From FEN-1219 sp964503125 (lineage in GTDB: Bacteria; Pseudomonadota; Gammaproteobacteria; Steroidobacterales; Rariloculaceae), in the NCBI GenBank assembly GCA_964503125.1, contig CAZCZE010000039.1, positions 124,001-188,000 of the forward strand: 64,000 nucleotides of DNA. The letters are read 5' to 3'. Below are positions 42,660 through 51,716 of the stretch, piece by piece (position 1 is the stretch's first letter; each line of letters begins with the position of its first letter). The position numbers and the translations under genes are program-made. Under the pieces are notes generated by a model, which was given only the letters and a program-made list of their open reading frames with translations, made no database searches and was not told where the DNA came from.

Positions 42660-44157
42660 GACGGCACTCTGGGAGCAGCTCCCGCAACGGGTCTACAGCG
42701 CGGCGCAGGTTCGCGAGCTCGACGCGCTCGCGACCGCGACCTGCGGCGTAACGGCGTACGAGCTCATGTGCCGCGCGGGTGTCGCCGCGCTGCGCGTTCT
42801 AGCACGGCGCTGGCCGAGCGCGCGCGTGCTCGCCATCGTCTGCGGTGTCGGCAACAACGCCGGCGACGGGCTCGTCGTCGCACGACTCGCGAAGGTCGCC
42901 GGGTTCGGCGTACGCGTGCTGCTCGTCGCCGGGGCCGACGGGTTCACGGGTGCGGCGGCGCAGGCCGCCGCCGATGCTCGCGGCGCCGGCGTCGCGTTCG
43001 AGCCGTTCGCGGCGGCACGACTCCGCGGCGCCGACGTCGTCGTGGATGCGGTGCTCGGCACGGGCCTCGCGCGTCCCGTGGCGGGCGAGTTTCGCGCCGC
43101 GATCGACGCCCTCGAGGCGGCCCGAATCCCCGTCCTCGCGCTCGACGTGCCGAGCGGCCTGAATGCCGACAGCGGCTGGCCGATGCCCGTCGCAGTCCGG
43201 GCCGCGGCGACCATCACGTTCGTGGGCTTGAAGCAGGGGCTCTTTCTCGGCGCGGCGGTCGATCATTGCGGCGAGATCGAGTTCGCGGGACTCGACTTGC
43301 CGGCGGCGCTGGGCGCGACCTTGGCGCCCGCGCTCGAGCGCATCGTGCGGGGCGACCTGCAACGCGCTTTGCCGCGCCGGGCGCGCAGCGCGCACAAGGG
43401 CACGGCGGGCCGGCTGTTGCTCGTCGGCGGCGGACCCGGCATGGGCGGTGCGATCCGGCTTGCAGCCGAGGCTGCGTTGCGCGTCGGCGCCGGCCTCGTG
43501 TACGTCGCCACGCACCCGGACAACGTCGCCACGGTGCTTGGAGGCCGCCCGGAAATCATTTGCCATTCAGCTAGTTCAGAGCAGGATCTCGGGGAACTTA
43601 TAGGTTTCGCGGACGGGGCCGTGCTCGGGCCGGGGCTCGGTCAAACCGCGTGGGCGCACGGCCTTTGGCGACGCCTCGTCGCGAGCGACTTGCCGCTCGT
43701 CGTCGATGCCGACGGCTTGAACCTGTTGGCCGCCGAGCGGCGCGAGCGCGGCACGTGGCTGTTGACGCCGCACGCGGGCGAAGCGGCGCGGCTACTGCGC
43801 TGCGAAATATCGGACGTGCAGCGCGACCGTTGCGCGGCGGCGCGTTCGCTCGCGAACACTTTCGCCGCGCACGTCGTACTGAAGGGGCCGAATAGCCTCG
43901 TCGCCGCGCCGCGCGAGCACGAACCGCTGCGCGTTTGCGATCGCGGTAATCCGGGCCTCGCGACGGCCGGGACGGGCGACGTGCTGGCGGGCGTGCTCGG
44001 GTCCTTGCTCGTGCAGACGCGCGATCTCACGCTCACGGCGCGGGCCGGTGTCCTGCTGCACGCACTCGCAGGCGACGCAGCCGCGGCGGACGGCGAACGC
44101 GGCACGTTGGCGAGCGACCTGCTGCCGCACTTGCGCACATGGGCGAACGTAAGCTAG
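42658..44157 (+). CDS. nnr: Bifunctional NAD(P)H-hydrate epimerase/dehydratase
   Basis: Repairs hydrated NAD(P)H. 499 residues with both domains: N-terminal epimerase (about 1-215; MCRAGVAALRVL, GVGNNAGDGLVVARL, DAVLGTGLARPV, LDVPSGLNADSG) and C-terminal ADP-dependent dehydratase (about 225-499; HKGTAGRLLLVGGGPGMGGA, VLGPGLGQT, VVDADGLNLL, TPHAGEAARLL, GNPGLATAGTGDVLAG). Heads the large nnr-tsaE-amiC-mutL-miaA-hfq operon and overlaps tsaE by 19 bases. Confidence 0.96.
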   Translation: MTALWEQLPQRVYSAAQVRELDALATATCGVTAYELMCRAGVAALRVLARRWPSARVLAIVCGVGNNAGDGLVVARLAKVAGFGVRVLLVAGADGFTGAAAQAAADARGAGVAFEPFAAARLRGADVVVDAVLGTGLARPVAGEFRAAIDALEAARIPVLALDVPSGLNADSGWPMPVAVRAAATITFVGLKQGLFLGAAVDHCGEIEFAGLDLPAALGATLAPALERIVRGDLQRALPRRARSAHKGTAGRLLLVGGGPGMGGAIRLAAEAALRVGAGLVYVATHPDNVATVLGGRPEIICHSASSEQDLGELIGFADGAVLGPGLGQTAWAHGLWRRLVASDLPLVVDADGLNLLAAERRERGTWLLTPHAGEAARLLRCEISDVQRDRCAAARSLANTFAAHVVLKGPNSLVAAPREHEPLRVCDRGNPGLATAGTGDVLAGVLGSLLVQTRDLTLTARAGVLLHALAGDAAAADGERGTLASDLLPHLRTWANVS

Positions 44158-44645
44158 CCCTCGAGTTCGGCACCGAAACCGAGCTCGCGGCCGGCGCCGC
44201 CCGTTTTGCGAAGGCGCTGCGTGCCGCGCAGGTGGCGCCGCTCGTTATCGGCCTGTCGGGCGACCTTGGCAGCGGCAAGACGACCTGGGTGCGCGCGATG
44301 CTGCGCGGGCTCGGTTACGCGGGCCGCGTGCCGTCGCCGACTTACACGCTGCTCGAGCAGTACACCTGCGACGGCGTGCTCGTCGTGCACCTCGATCTCT
44401 ATCGCCTCGGCGGCGACGAAGAGCTCGAGGGCTTAGGTCTGCGGGACTGGCTCGACGAGGCGACGAGCTGGACCCTCGTCGAGTGGCCGGAGCGAGCGGC
44501 GCAGCTCGCGCGCCGCGCCGATCTGACGCTCGGGTTCGCCGTCACGGGCGCGACGCGGCGCCGGGTGGCCGTCACGGCCGCAACGCCGGCCGGAAACGAC
44601 GCGTTAAGGCGGATTCGTCAGGAGGCGTTTAATAACGAGCCGTAA
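44139..44645 (+). CDS. tsaE: tRNA t6A synthesis ATPase TsaE
   Basis: Small P-loop ATPase needed with TsaB, TsaC and TsaD for the t6A modification at position 37 of ANN-decoding tRNAs; 168 residues. Walker A LSGDLGSGKTTWVRAMLRGLG, then VPSPTYTLLEQY, VVHLDLYRLGGDEELEGLGL and LVEWPERA are all family motifs. Overlaps the nnr 3' end, implying translational coupling. Confidence 0.94.
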   Translation: MGERKLALEFGTETELAAGAARFAKALRAAQVAPLVIGLSGDLGSGKTTWVRAMLRGLGYAGRVPSPTYTLLEQYTCDGVLVVHLDLYRLGGDEELEGLGLRDWLDEATSWTLVEWPERAAQLARRADLTLGFAVTGATRRRVAVTAATPAGNDALRRIRQEAFNNEP

Positions 44646-44734
44646 TACTCTGCCTGATAACAGGAAACCGTTGAAAACGCGCCCGAAACCGGTAAACATA
44701 AGGCCGTCGTTCAAAGGGTAGGGAGCGGATTCGG

Positions 44735-46051
44735 GTGTCGCGAGTGAAGTGGCTGCGGCAAGTCCTCGTCGTGATGCTCCTGGTGCTCGCTACCCGGGCC
44801 GCGACCGCGGCCACCGTCGAAAGCGTTCGCGCCTGGGCGGGCCCCGACGGCACGCGCGTCGTGTTCGAGCTCAGCGCCCCGGTCGAGCATCGCGTGTTCG
44901 CGCTGACTGGTCCCGACCGCGTCGTCATCGATCTGCCGCGCTCCGCTGCTGCACCCGCGCTCGCCCTCGGCGCGCCGCTGGGCGCGGTGACCGCGTTGCG
45001 CACGGGCTCGCGGCCCGGCGGCGAGCTGCGGCTCGTGCTCGAGCTCAACGAGCCCGCTAGACCTAAGACATTCCTGCTCGCTCCGAGCGAGCAGTACGGT
45101 CATCGTCTCGTCGTCGACTTGCCGCCCGCGGAGGCGGCGCCCGTCGTGCGGCGTGCGCCGCCGTCGACCGACCGCGGCCGCGACGTCGTCGTCGTCATCG
45201 ACGCCGGTCATGGCGGCGAGGACCCCGGAGCGAGCGGCCGCGGCGGTGCGCGCGAGAAAGACGTCGTCCTCGCGATCGCGCGCCGCTTGCGCACCGAGAT
45301 CGACGCGCAAGCCGGCATGCGCGCCGTCATGGTGCGCGATGGCGACTACTTCGTCTCGCATCGGCAACGCATGCAAGTGGCGCACGACGCGCAGGCCGAT
45401 TTCTTCATCTCGATCCATGCCGATTCGTACCGTGGCGATGCGAAGGGCGCCACGGTCTACGTGCTCTCGGAGAAAGGCGCGAGCGACGAGGCGGCGCAGC
45501 TGCTCGCACAACGGGAGAACGCGTCGGATTTGATCGGCGGCGTATCGCTCGCCGACAAGGATCAATTGCTGGCGCGCGTGTTGCTGGATTTGTCGCAGAA
45601 TGCGTCGTTGAGCGCCAGCACGGCGGCCGGGCAGCGCTTGATCCGGCGCATGGCAACGGTCACGACGATGCGCAAGCGCGAGGTTCAGCAGGCGCCGTTC
45701 CTCGTGCTCAAGTCTCCGGACATTCCGTCGGTGCTCATCGAGACGGCCTACATCTCGAACCCGCGCGAGGAGGCCGCGCTGCGCAGCGCCAAGTATCAAT
45801 CGTCGGTCGCGACCGCCCGGCGGCAGGGCATCGTCGACTATTTCGCCGCCAATCCGCCGCAAGGCAGCTACTTTGCCGCGCACGCGACGGCGGAAGGCGG
45901 CGAGCCGTTGCGCCACGTCATCGCGCGCGGCGAGACGCTGTCGGAGATCGCCGAACGCTATCGCGTGACCTCGGCGAGCATCCGCAGCTCGAACCGGCTG
46001 CGGACCGACGTGCTGCGCGTCGGTCAAGTCCTCACGATTCCGCGCGGCTGA
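44735..46051 (+). CDS. amiC: N-acetylmuramoyl-L-alanine amidase (AMIN-Amidase_3-LysM)
   Basis: Periplasmic zinc amidase that splits septal peptidoglycan during cell separation; 438 residues. A signal peptide (VLVVMLLVLATRAATA) is followed by an AMIN domain (about 27-130), the Amidase_3 domain (about 150-375; VVIDAGHGGEDPGASG, FFISIHADS, SVLIETAYISN supplying zinc ligands and catalytic Glu), and one C-terminal LysM (HVIARGETLSEIAERYRVTS). The layout matches AmiB/AmiC; the LysM favours AmiB-like naming in some species. GTG start. Confidence 0.93.
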   Translation: MSRVKWLRQVLVVMLLVLATRAATAATVESVRAWAGPDGTRVVFELSAPVEHRVFALTGPDRVVIDLPRSAAAPALALGAPLGAVTALRTGSRPGGELRLVLELNEPARPKTFLLAPSEQYGHRLVVDLPPAEAAPVVRRAPPSTDRGRDVVVVIDAGHGGEDPGASGRGGAREKDVVLAIARRLRTEIDAQAGMRAVMVRDGDYFVSHRQRMQVAHDAQADFFISIHADSYRGDAKGATVYVLSEKGASDEAAQLLAQRENASDLIGGVSLADKDQLLARVLLDLSQNASLSASTAAGQRLIRRMATVTTMRKREVQQAPFLVLKSPDIPSVLIETAYISNPREEAALRSAKYQSSVATARRQGIVDYFAANPPQGSYFAAHATAEGGEPLRHVIARGETLSEIAERYRVTSASIRSSNRLRTDVLRVGQVLTIPRG

Positions 46052-46132
46052 GCACGGCTTCATCGGCCTGAGTTAAACTCGCGCTCGACGAGCGTGCGCC
46101 GTTGCCCGCGCACGCGCCTCCAGGCACTCAGT

Positions 46133-47908
46133 TTGGCCATTCGCATCCTGCCTTCGCAGCTCATCGACCAGATCGCGGCCGGCGAGGTCGTCGAGCGCCC
46201 GGCGTCCGTCGTCAAGGAGCTCGTCGAGAACTCGCTCGACGCCGGGGCGCGCGCGATCGCCGTGGACGTCGAGGGCGGCGGCGGCCGCTTGATTCGCATC
46301 GCGGACGACGGCGTGGGCATTCCGCCCGAGGAGCTGGCGCTCGCGCTGTCGCGGCACGCGACGAGCAAGATCGCGACGCTCGACGACCTCGAGAGCTTGA
46401 GGTCGATGGGGTTTCGCGGCGAGGCGCTGCCGAGCATCGGCTCCGTCGCGAGACTCACGATCACTTCGCGCACGCGCGGCGCCGAGCACGCTTGGGCTAT
46501 CGCGTGCGACGGCGGCGAGCTCGGCGCGCCGCGCCCGGCCGCCCGGCCCGCCGGAACGACGGTCGAGGTCCGCGACTTGTTCTTCAACACGCCGGCGCGG
46601 CGCAAGTTCCAGCGCTCGGAGAAGACCGAGCTCGCGCACGTCGATTCGGTGCTGCGCAACCTGGCGCTCGCGCGCTTCGACGTGGAGTTTCGCCTCACGA
46701 GCAACGGCCGCACGGTATTCGAGCTGCCTCCTGCGACGGATCGCGCGGCGCAGGAGGCGCGCGTGGCGGAAGTCTGCGGCGCGGAATTCATGGAGCACGC
46801 GCGCTGGTTCTCGCGGGCGATCGAGGGCGTCGCCGTCTCCGGGTGGCTTGCGGCTCCTGCGTTCTCGCGCAGCCAAGCCGATCTCCAGTTCACGTTCGTC
46901 AACGGCCGCTTCGTGCGTGACAAACTGCTGCGCCATGCCGTGCGGCTCGGCTATCAAGACGTGCTGTTCCAGGCGCGCCAGCCGGCGTACGTGCTCTACG
47001 TTGTGCTCGACCCGCGGCGCATCGACGTCAATGCCCATCCCGCGAAGCTCGAGATCCGGTTCCGCGATTCGCGGCTCGTTCACGACTTCGTGTTTCGCAG
47101 CGTCGAAACGGCGCTCGCGGCAACGCTCGACGCCGCCGTCGACGTGGGCGGAGCCGCGCCCGTTCACGGCACGCAGCTCGTGGCTGCGGGGGCGACGGCC
47201 TATGGCGGCGCGCGGCAATCGGCACTTGGGCTCGGCGCGCCGAGCGTGCGCGAGTACGTGCCGCTGTTCGAGCGGCTGCACGCGCGCGCGACGCCTGCCG
47301 CGCCGGCCGCGACCGACGGCGCCGTGCCGCCGCTCGGCTACGCCGTCGCGCAGATCGGCGGCATCTACGTGCTCGCCGAAAATGCCGCGGGGCTCGTCAT
47401 CATCGACATGCATGCGGCGCACGAGCGCATCAGCTACGAGCGACTGAAGCTCGCGCTCGCGGAGCGACGCGTGACTGCGCAGCCGCTGCTCGTTCCCGTG
47501 ACGCTCGAGGTGACGACGCAGGAGGCCGATCTCGTCGAGGAGCTCGCCGCCGAGCTCGCGGCCGTGGGTCTCACGATCGTGCGCCGCGGACCGAGGATCG
47601 TTGCGGTCGTGGCCGTGCCTGCGCTGCTCGATGGCAGCGCAGTGGAGCCGCTCGTGCGCGATGTCCTGAGCGACCTCGCAACGGGACAAGGCGTGGAGCG
47701 CGTCGAGGCCGTGACCAACGAGCTGCTCGCGACGATGGCGTGCCATGCGGCCGTGCGCGCGAACCGGCGCCTCACGCTCGACGAGATGAACGCCTTGCTC
47801 CGCGAGATGGAGCGCACCGAGCGCAGCGAGGCCTGCAATCACGGCCGGCCGACGTGGACGCAGGTGACGCTCGAGGAGCTCGACCGGCTGTTCCTGCGCG
47901 GGCAGTGA
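46133..47908 (+). CDS. mutL: DNA mismatch repair protein MutL
   Basis: Links mismatch recognition by MutS to strand removal. About 591 residues from the TTG at 46133 (AIRILPSQLIDQIAAGEVVE), which is where homologues begin; a GTG at 46094 is also open. GHKL ATPase motifs: ELVENSLDAGA, DDGVGI, TSKIATLDDLESL, MGFRGEALPSI. The C-terminal domain has DMHAAHERISYE, matching the DQHA(x2)E(x4)E endonuclease motif except for Met in place of Gln, plus ACHAAVRA and CNHGRPTW. It therefore looks like a nicking MutL, unlike E. coli MutL. Confidence 0.94.
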   Translation: MAIRILPSQLIDQIAAGEVVERPASVVKELVENSLDAGARAIAVDVEGGGGRLIRIADDGVGIPPEELALALSRHATSKIATLDDLESLRSMGFRGEALPSIGSVARLTITSRTRGAEHAWAIACDGGELGAPRPAARPAGTTVEVRDLFFNTPARRKFQRSEKTELAHVDSVLRNLALARFDVEFRLTSNGRTVFELPPATDRAAQEARVAEVCGAEFMEHARWFSRAIEGVAVSGWLAAPAFSRSQADLQFTFVNGRFVRDKLLRHAVRLGYQDVLFQARQPAYVLYVVLDPRRIDVNAHPAKLEIRFRDSRLVHDFVFRSVETALAATLDAAVDVGGAAPVHGTQLVAAGATAYGGARQSALGLGAPSVREYVPLFERLHARATPAAPAATDGAVPPLGYAVAQIGGIYVLAENAAGLVIIDMHAAHERISYERLKLALAERRVTAQPLLVPVTLEVTTQEADLVEELAAELAAVGLTIVRRGPRIVAVVAVPALLDGSAVEPLVRDVLSDLATGQGVERVEAVTNELLATMACHAAVRANRRLTLDEMNALLREMERTERSEACNHGRPTWTQVTLEELDRLFLRGQ

Positions 47909-47911
47909 CGC

Positions 47912-48868
47912 ATGAGCGAGCCGGCGGCTCTCACGTGCGCGTGCATCACCGGACCGACGGCCTGCGGTAAGACGGATCTCGCGCTCGAAATCGCCGCGCG
48001 CGTGCCCGTCGAGATCGTCAGCATGGACTCGGCGATGGTGTATCGCGGCCTCGACATCGGCACCGCGAAGCCGTCGATCGCGACGCGGCAGAGCGTGCCC
48101 CACCACCTCGTCGACATCCTCGAGCCGAACGAAGCGTACTCGGCGGGACGGTTCGCGCGCGATGCCGCGAGCGCGATCGCGGCGATCCGGGCACGCGGGC
48201 GGTTGCCGCTCATCGTCGGGGGCACGCTGCTCTATTTGCGCGCGCTGCGCGACGGCCTCGCGAGCTTGCCGCGCGCGGATCGTGCGGTGCGCGCGGCCAT
48301 CGACCGCGACGGCGTGCGCTTCGGCTGGGCTGCGTTGCACCAGCGGCTGCAGGGTATCGATGCGGCTGCGGCGGCGCGCATCGCGCCGAGCGACCGGCAG
48401 CGCATCCAGCGCGCGCTCGAGGTCCACGCGCTCACGGGCCGGCCGATCACCGAGCTCCAGCGCACGCGCTCATCGACGGGCGAACCGGGCGTCCTCGTCA
48501 TCGCGCTCGTGCCCGCCGACCGCGCGGCGCTCGCCGAGCGCATCGAGCGGCGCTTCGATGCGATGGTGGCGCAGGGCTTCGTCGCCGAGGTCGAGCGGCT
48601 TCGAGCTCGCGGCGATCTCGATCGGGACCTGCCGGCGCTGCGCTCGGTCGGCTACCGCCAGATCTGGGCTCACCTCGAGGGCGATTACGGCTGGGACGAG
48701 GCTCGCACCAAGGCCATCGCGGCGACGCGGCAGTACGCCAAGCGCCAGCTCACGTGGCTGCGCGGCGACACACGCTGCGAGGCCTGGCCGGCCTTCGCGC
48801 CGGGACTCGCCGGCCGCTGCCTCGAGCGGCTGGCGAACAGTCGCGTGATCGGCGCGAAAAACGGCTAA
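47912..48868 (+). CDS. miaA: tRNA dimethylallyltransferase
   Basis: Adds the isopentenyl group to A37 of tRNAs reading UNN codons; 318 residues. P-loop ITGPTACGKTDLALEIA, then SMDSAMVYRGLDIGTAKPS, PHHLVDILEPNEAYSAGRFARDA, IVGGTLLYLRALRDGL and QYAKRQLTWLR, all family hallmarks. The ATG is three bases after the mutL stop. Confidence 0.96.
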   Translation: MSEPAALTCACITGPTACGKTDLALEIAARVPVEIVSMDSAMVYRGLDIGTAKPSIATRQSVPHHLVDILEPNEAYSAGRFARDAASAIAAIRARGRLPLIVGGTLLYLRALRDGLASLPRADRAVRAAIDRDGVRFGWAALHQRLQGIDAAAAARIAPSDRQRIQRALEVHALTGRPITELQRTRSSTGEPGVLVIALVPADRAALAERIERRFDAMVAQGFVAEVERLRARGDLDRDLPALRSVGYRQIWAHLEGDYGWDEARTKAIAATRQYAKRQLTWLRGDTRCEAWPAFAPGLAGRCLERLANSRVIGAKNG

Positions 48869-49017
48869 ATGCTGTGCTAGCATTGCCGGTTGTGGGAGTA
48901 AGGCCGTCGCCCGTTAGGCACGGCGATCGGAGTCCGAGATTTCAGGCAGTGCACCGGACCGAGGCGACACGGTCCGGGCTGGTCTCGCCGATTCGAACAA
49001 GAACAAGGAGAACAGTT
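48869..49017. other. miaA-hfq intergenic region
   Basis: 149 bases ending in AAGGAG seven bases before the hfq ATG. In E. coli hfq has its own promoters in and around miaA, so promoters are likely here. TGTGCTAGCAT near 48884 resembles an extended -10, but I cannot name a full promoter. Confidence 0.4.
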
Positions 49018-49260
49018 ATGGCCAAGAGTCAGTCGCTTCAGGATCCGTTTCTGAATGCTTTGCGCAAAGAGAAAGTGCCCGTCTCGATTTACCTGGTGAA
49101 CGGCATCAAGCTGCAAGGCCAGATCGATTCGTTCGACCAGTTCGTCGTGCTGCTGCGCAATAGCGTCAGTCAGATGGTCTACAAGCATGCGATTTCCACC
49201 GTGGTCCCCGCACGCAACGTCCGCGTGCCCGCCATGGACGAGGAAGAGGCGCAGGACTAG
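49018..49260 (+). CDS. hfq: RNA chaperone Hfq
   Basis: Hexameric Sm-like protein pairing small RNAs with mRNAs; 80 residues. AKSQSLQDPFLNALRKEKVP, SIYLVNGIKLQGQIDSFDQF (Sm1), and YKHAISTVVPAR (Sm2 with the KH pair) are nearly identical to known Hfq. The C-terminal tail is short (VRVPAMDEEEAQD) and acidic. ATG at 49018 with AAGGAG seven bases upstream; the in-frame extension to 48754 runs through miaA and is rejected. Confidence 0.97.
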   Translation: MAKSQSLQDPFLNALRKEKVPVSIYLVNGIKLQGQIDSFDQFVVLLRNSVSQMVYKHAISTVVPARNVRVPAMDEEEAQD

Positions 49261-49291
49261 ACGTCCCGTCTCTTAACACAGGGAGGTAAGG

Positions 49292-50575
49292 TTGCTCGAC
49301 CGGCCGCGCAGCGGCGAACGCGCCCTGCTCATCCACATTGGCCTGAACCGACCGTGTTTCGACGACGAAACTCAGGAGTTCCGTGCACTGGCGGAATCCG
49401 CCGGCGCGTGCGTCGTCGGTGAGATCGAAGCGCGGCGCGTTCGCCCCGATCCCAAGTACTTCGTCGGCAGCGGCAAGGTCGCCGAGATCGCCGCCCGTGC
49501 GCGCGAGACGCAGGCCGAGCTCATCTTGGTCAACCAGCCGTTGCGAGCGGGGCAGGAGCGCAATCTCGAGCTCGCCTTGAAGACGCGCGTGCTCGATCGC
49601 AACGGGTTGATCCTCGACATCTTCGCGCAGCGCGCCGCGACCTTCGAAGGCAAGCTCCAAGTGGAGCTCGCCCAGCACGAGCACCTCGCGTCGCGGCTCG
49701 TGCGCGGATGGACCCACCTCGAGCGGCAGAAGGGCGGTATCGGTCTGCGTGGACCCGGCGAAACTCAGCTCGAGACCGACCGCCGCCTCGTGAGCCGGCG
49801 CATCCGGCACCTGCGCGAGCGTCTCGAACGCGTCGAGCGGCAGCGCGATGTGAGCCGCAAGGAGCGGCTACGGGCCGACATTCCGAGCGTGGCGATCGTG
49901 GGCTATACCAACGCGGGCAAGACGACCCTGTTCAACGCGCTCGCGGGCGCCGACCTAACGCCCAAGGATCAGCTGTTCGCCACCCTCGATCCGACGGTCC
50001 GGCGCCTGAGGCTCGTTCCGGGAACCGAAGCCCTGCTCGTCGACACGGTCGGGTTCGTCAGGGACTTGCCCCACGAGCTCATTGCGGCCTTTCGCGCCAC
50101 GCTCACGGAGACGCGGGAGGCCACTCTGCTCCTGCACGTCATCGACGCGAGCGACCGCCATCACGAAGATCGGCGCCGGCAAGTCGAAGGCGTGCTCAAG
50201 GACATCGGAGCTGCGGAGGTTCCGTGTCTTCGGGTGTACAATAAGGCCGATCGGGCGCCGCCCGATTTCGTTCGGGAGTTCGACGGCGCCGAGATCACCA
50301 AGCACTGTGTCTCCGCGATGACCGGGGAGGGCCTGGAGGCCCTGAAGGAAGAGATCCGGATGCGCGTGGCCGGAGCCCGGGTGGCGGGGGAGGTGCGCTT
50401 ACGGCCGGATCAGAGCCGCTTGCGCGCGCGGCTATTCGACTGGCGCGCCGTGCGCAGCGAAAAGGCCGAGCCGGACGGCGGCTATACGCTCGCCGTCGAC
50501 TTGCCGGCCGGGCGCTGGCGGCAGCTGCGCGACGAGGAAGGCTTGTCAGCAGACAGCATTCGACAGAAAGTGTGA
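49292..50575 (+). CDS. hflX: Ribosome-associated GTPase HflX
   Basis: GTPase that splits stalled ribosomes; 427 residues. HflX N-domain (PDPKYFVGSGKVAEIA, LVNQPLRAGQERNLE, GGIGLRGPGETQLETDRR) then the G domain: GYTNAGKTTLFNAL, DQLFATLDPTVRRL, LVDTVGFVRDLPHELI, NKAD. TTG start with GGGAGG five bases upstream. Between hfq and hflK in the standard order. Confidence 0.95.
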   Translation: MLDRPRSGERALLIHIGLNRPCFDDETQEFRALAESAGACVVGEIEARRVRPDPKYFVGSGKVAEIAARARETQAELILVNQPLRAGQERNLELALKTRVLDRNGLILDIFAQRAATFEGKLQVELAQHEHLASRLVRGWTHLERQKGGIGLRGPGETQLETDRRLVSRRIRHLRERLERVERQRDVSRKERLRADIPSVAIVGYTNAGKTTLFNALAGADLTPKDQLFATLDPTVRRLRLVPGTEALLVDTVGFVRDLPHELIAAFRATLTETREATLLLHVIDASDRHHEDRRRQVEGVLKDIGAAEVPCLRVYNKADRAPPDFVREFDGAEITKHCVSAMTGEGLEALKEEIRMRVAGARVAGEVRLRPDQSRLRARLFDWRAVRSEKAEPDGGYTLAVDLPAGRWRQLRDEEGLSADSIRQKV

Positions 50576-50581
50576 AGCACG

Positions 50582-51703
50582 ATGACTTGGGACGACGGCG
50601 ATAAGGGCAATCCGTGGCGATCCGACAAGGACAAAGGTCCGGCGGATCTCGATGCCGTGGTACGCGATCTCCAGCGCAAGCTTGCGGGACTCTTCCGCGG
50701 CGGCGGGCCGGGCCGTGGGGCCGACGGCGGCGACCCGGGCTTGAGCTCGGGCCTTGCGGCCAGCGCGGTGGTCATCCTCGGGCTCGTTTGGCTCAGCTTC
50801 GGCTTTTATCGCGTCGACGCCGCGGAGCGCGGCCTCGAGTTCCGCTTCGGCGCTTTTCAGGGCCTCACCCAGCCGGGCTTGCAGTGGCACTGGCCATGGC
50901 CCATCGAGCATGCCGAGAAGATCAACACCGGCGCAACGGAGCCCTTCGAGTATCGCGCCAGCATGCTCACGAGGGACGAGAACATCGTCAACGTCGCGCT
51001 CGTCATCCAGTTCCGGCGCACCGACCCCGAGCTCTACATGTTCAAATTGCGTAACCCCATGGAAACGCTCGAAGCGGCAACCGCGAGCGCGATCCGCGAG
51101 GTCATCGGCGCCAGCCTGCTCGATTTCATTCTGACCGAGGGGCGGGCCGAGGTCTCCCAGCAGACGCAAGATCTGCTGCAGGCCACTCTCGACGCGTACG
51201 GCGCCGGGATCACCATTTACGAGGTCAACTTGATCGGCGCCGAATTCCCCCCCGAGGTCGAAGCGGCCGTGCAGGATTCGATTCGCGCCCGCGAGGACCG
51301 CGAGCGACGCATCCTCGAGGCCCAAACCTTTTCGAACGAGATCCTGCCGCGGGCGCGCGGTGAGGCGGAACGCCGCCGCCAAGACGCGGAGGCCTATCGG
51401 CAGCAGGTCATCGCGGACGCGGACGGCGAATCGGATCGCTTCACGCAAGTGCTCGTCGAGTACCAGAGGGCACCGGCCGTCACGCGCGAGCGAATGTATA
51501 TCGAAACGCTCGAGGCGGTCTTGAGCACGTCGACCAAGGTGCTCGTCGACACTGAAGGCAGTAACAATCTCTTGTACTTGCCGCTCGACCAGCTCATGCA
51601 GCGGCGGCCGACGGCGGTGTCTGGCGAGCCGGCGTCGAGCGTTGCCGCGCCGCCGCCGAGCGCTACTGCCCCTCGTTCGCGTGAGCGGGACGCGACTCGC
51701 TAA
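50582..51703 (+). CDS. hflK: FtsH protease modulator HflK
   Basis: SPFH-domain membrane protein that cages FtsH with HflC; 373 residues. A Gly/Asp-rich cytoplasmic N-terminus, one membrane helix (LAASAVVILGLVWLSFGFY), then the band-7 domain (AAERGLEFRFGAF, GLQWHWPWPIEHAEKIN) and a helical region (AREDRERRILEAQTFSNEI). It ends in a Pro/Ala-rich tail. Followed by hflC after 13 bases. Confidence 0.95.
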   Translation: MTWDDGDKGNPWRSDKDKGPADLDAVVRDLQRKLAGLFRGGGPGRGADGGDPGLSSGLAASAVVILGLVWLSFGFYRVDAAERGLEFRFGAFQGLTQPGLQWHWPWPIEHAEKINTGATEPFEYRASMLTRDENIVNVALVIQFRRTDPELYMFKLRNPMETLEAATASAIREVIGASLLDFILTEGRAEVSQQTQDLLQATLDAYGAGITIYEVNLIGAEFPPEVEAAVQDSIRAREDRERRILEAQTFSNEILPRARGEAERRRQDAEAYRQQVIADADGESDRFTQVLVEYQRAPAVTRERMYIETLEAVLSTSTKVLVDTEGSNNLLYLPLDQLMQRRPTAVSGEPASSVAAPPPSATAPRSRERDATR

Positions 51704-51716
51704 CCGGGAATCGACC

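Noticed and set aside
46073..48427. 784-codon open frame antisense to mutL and miaA
   Set aside because: Spans two clear genes on the other strand, Arg/His/Glu-rich, no motif.
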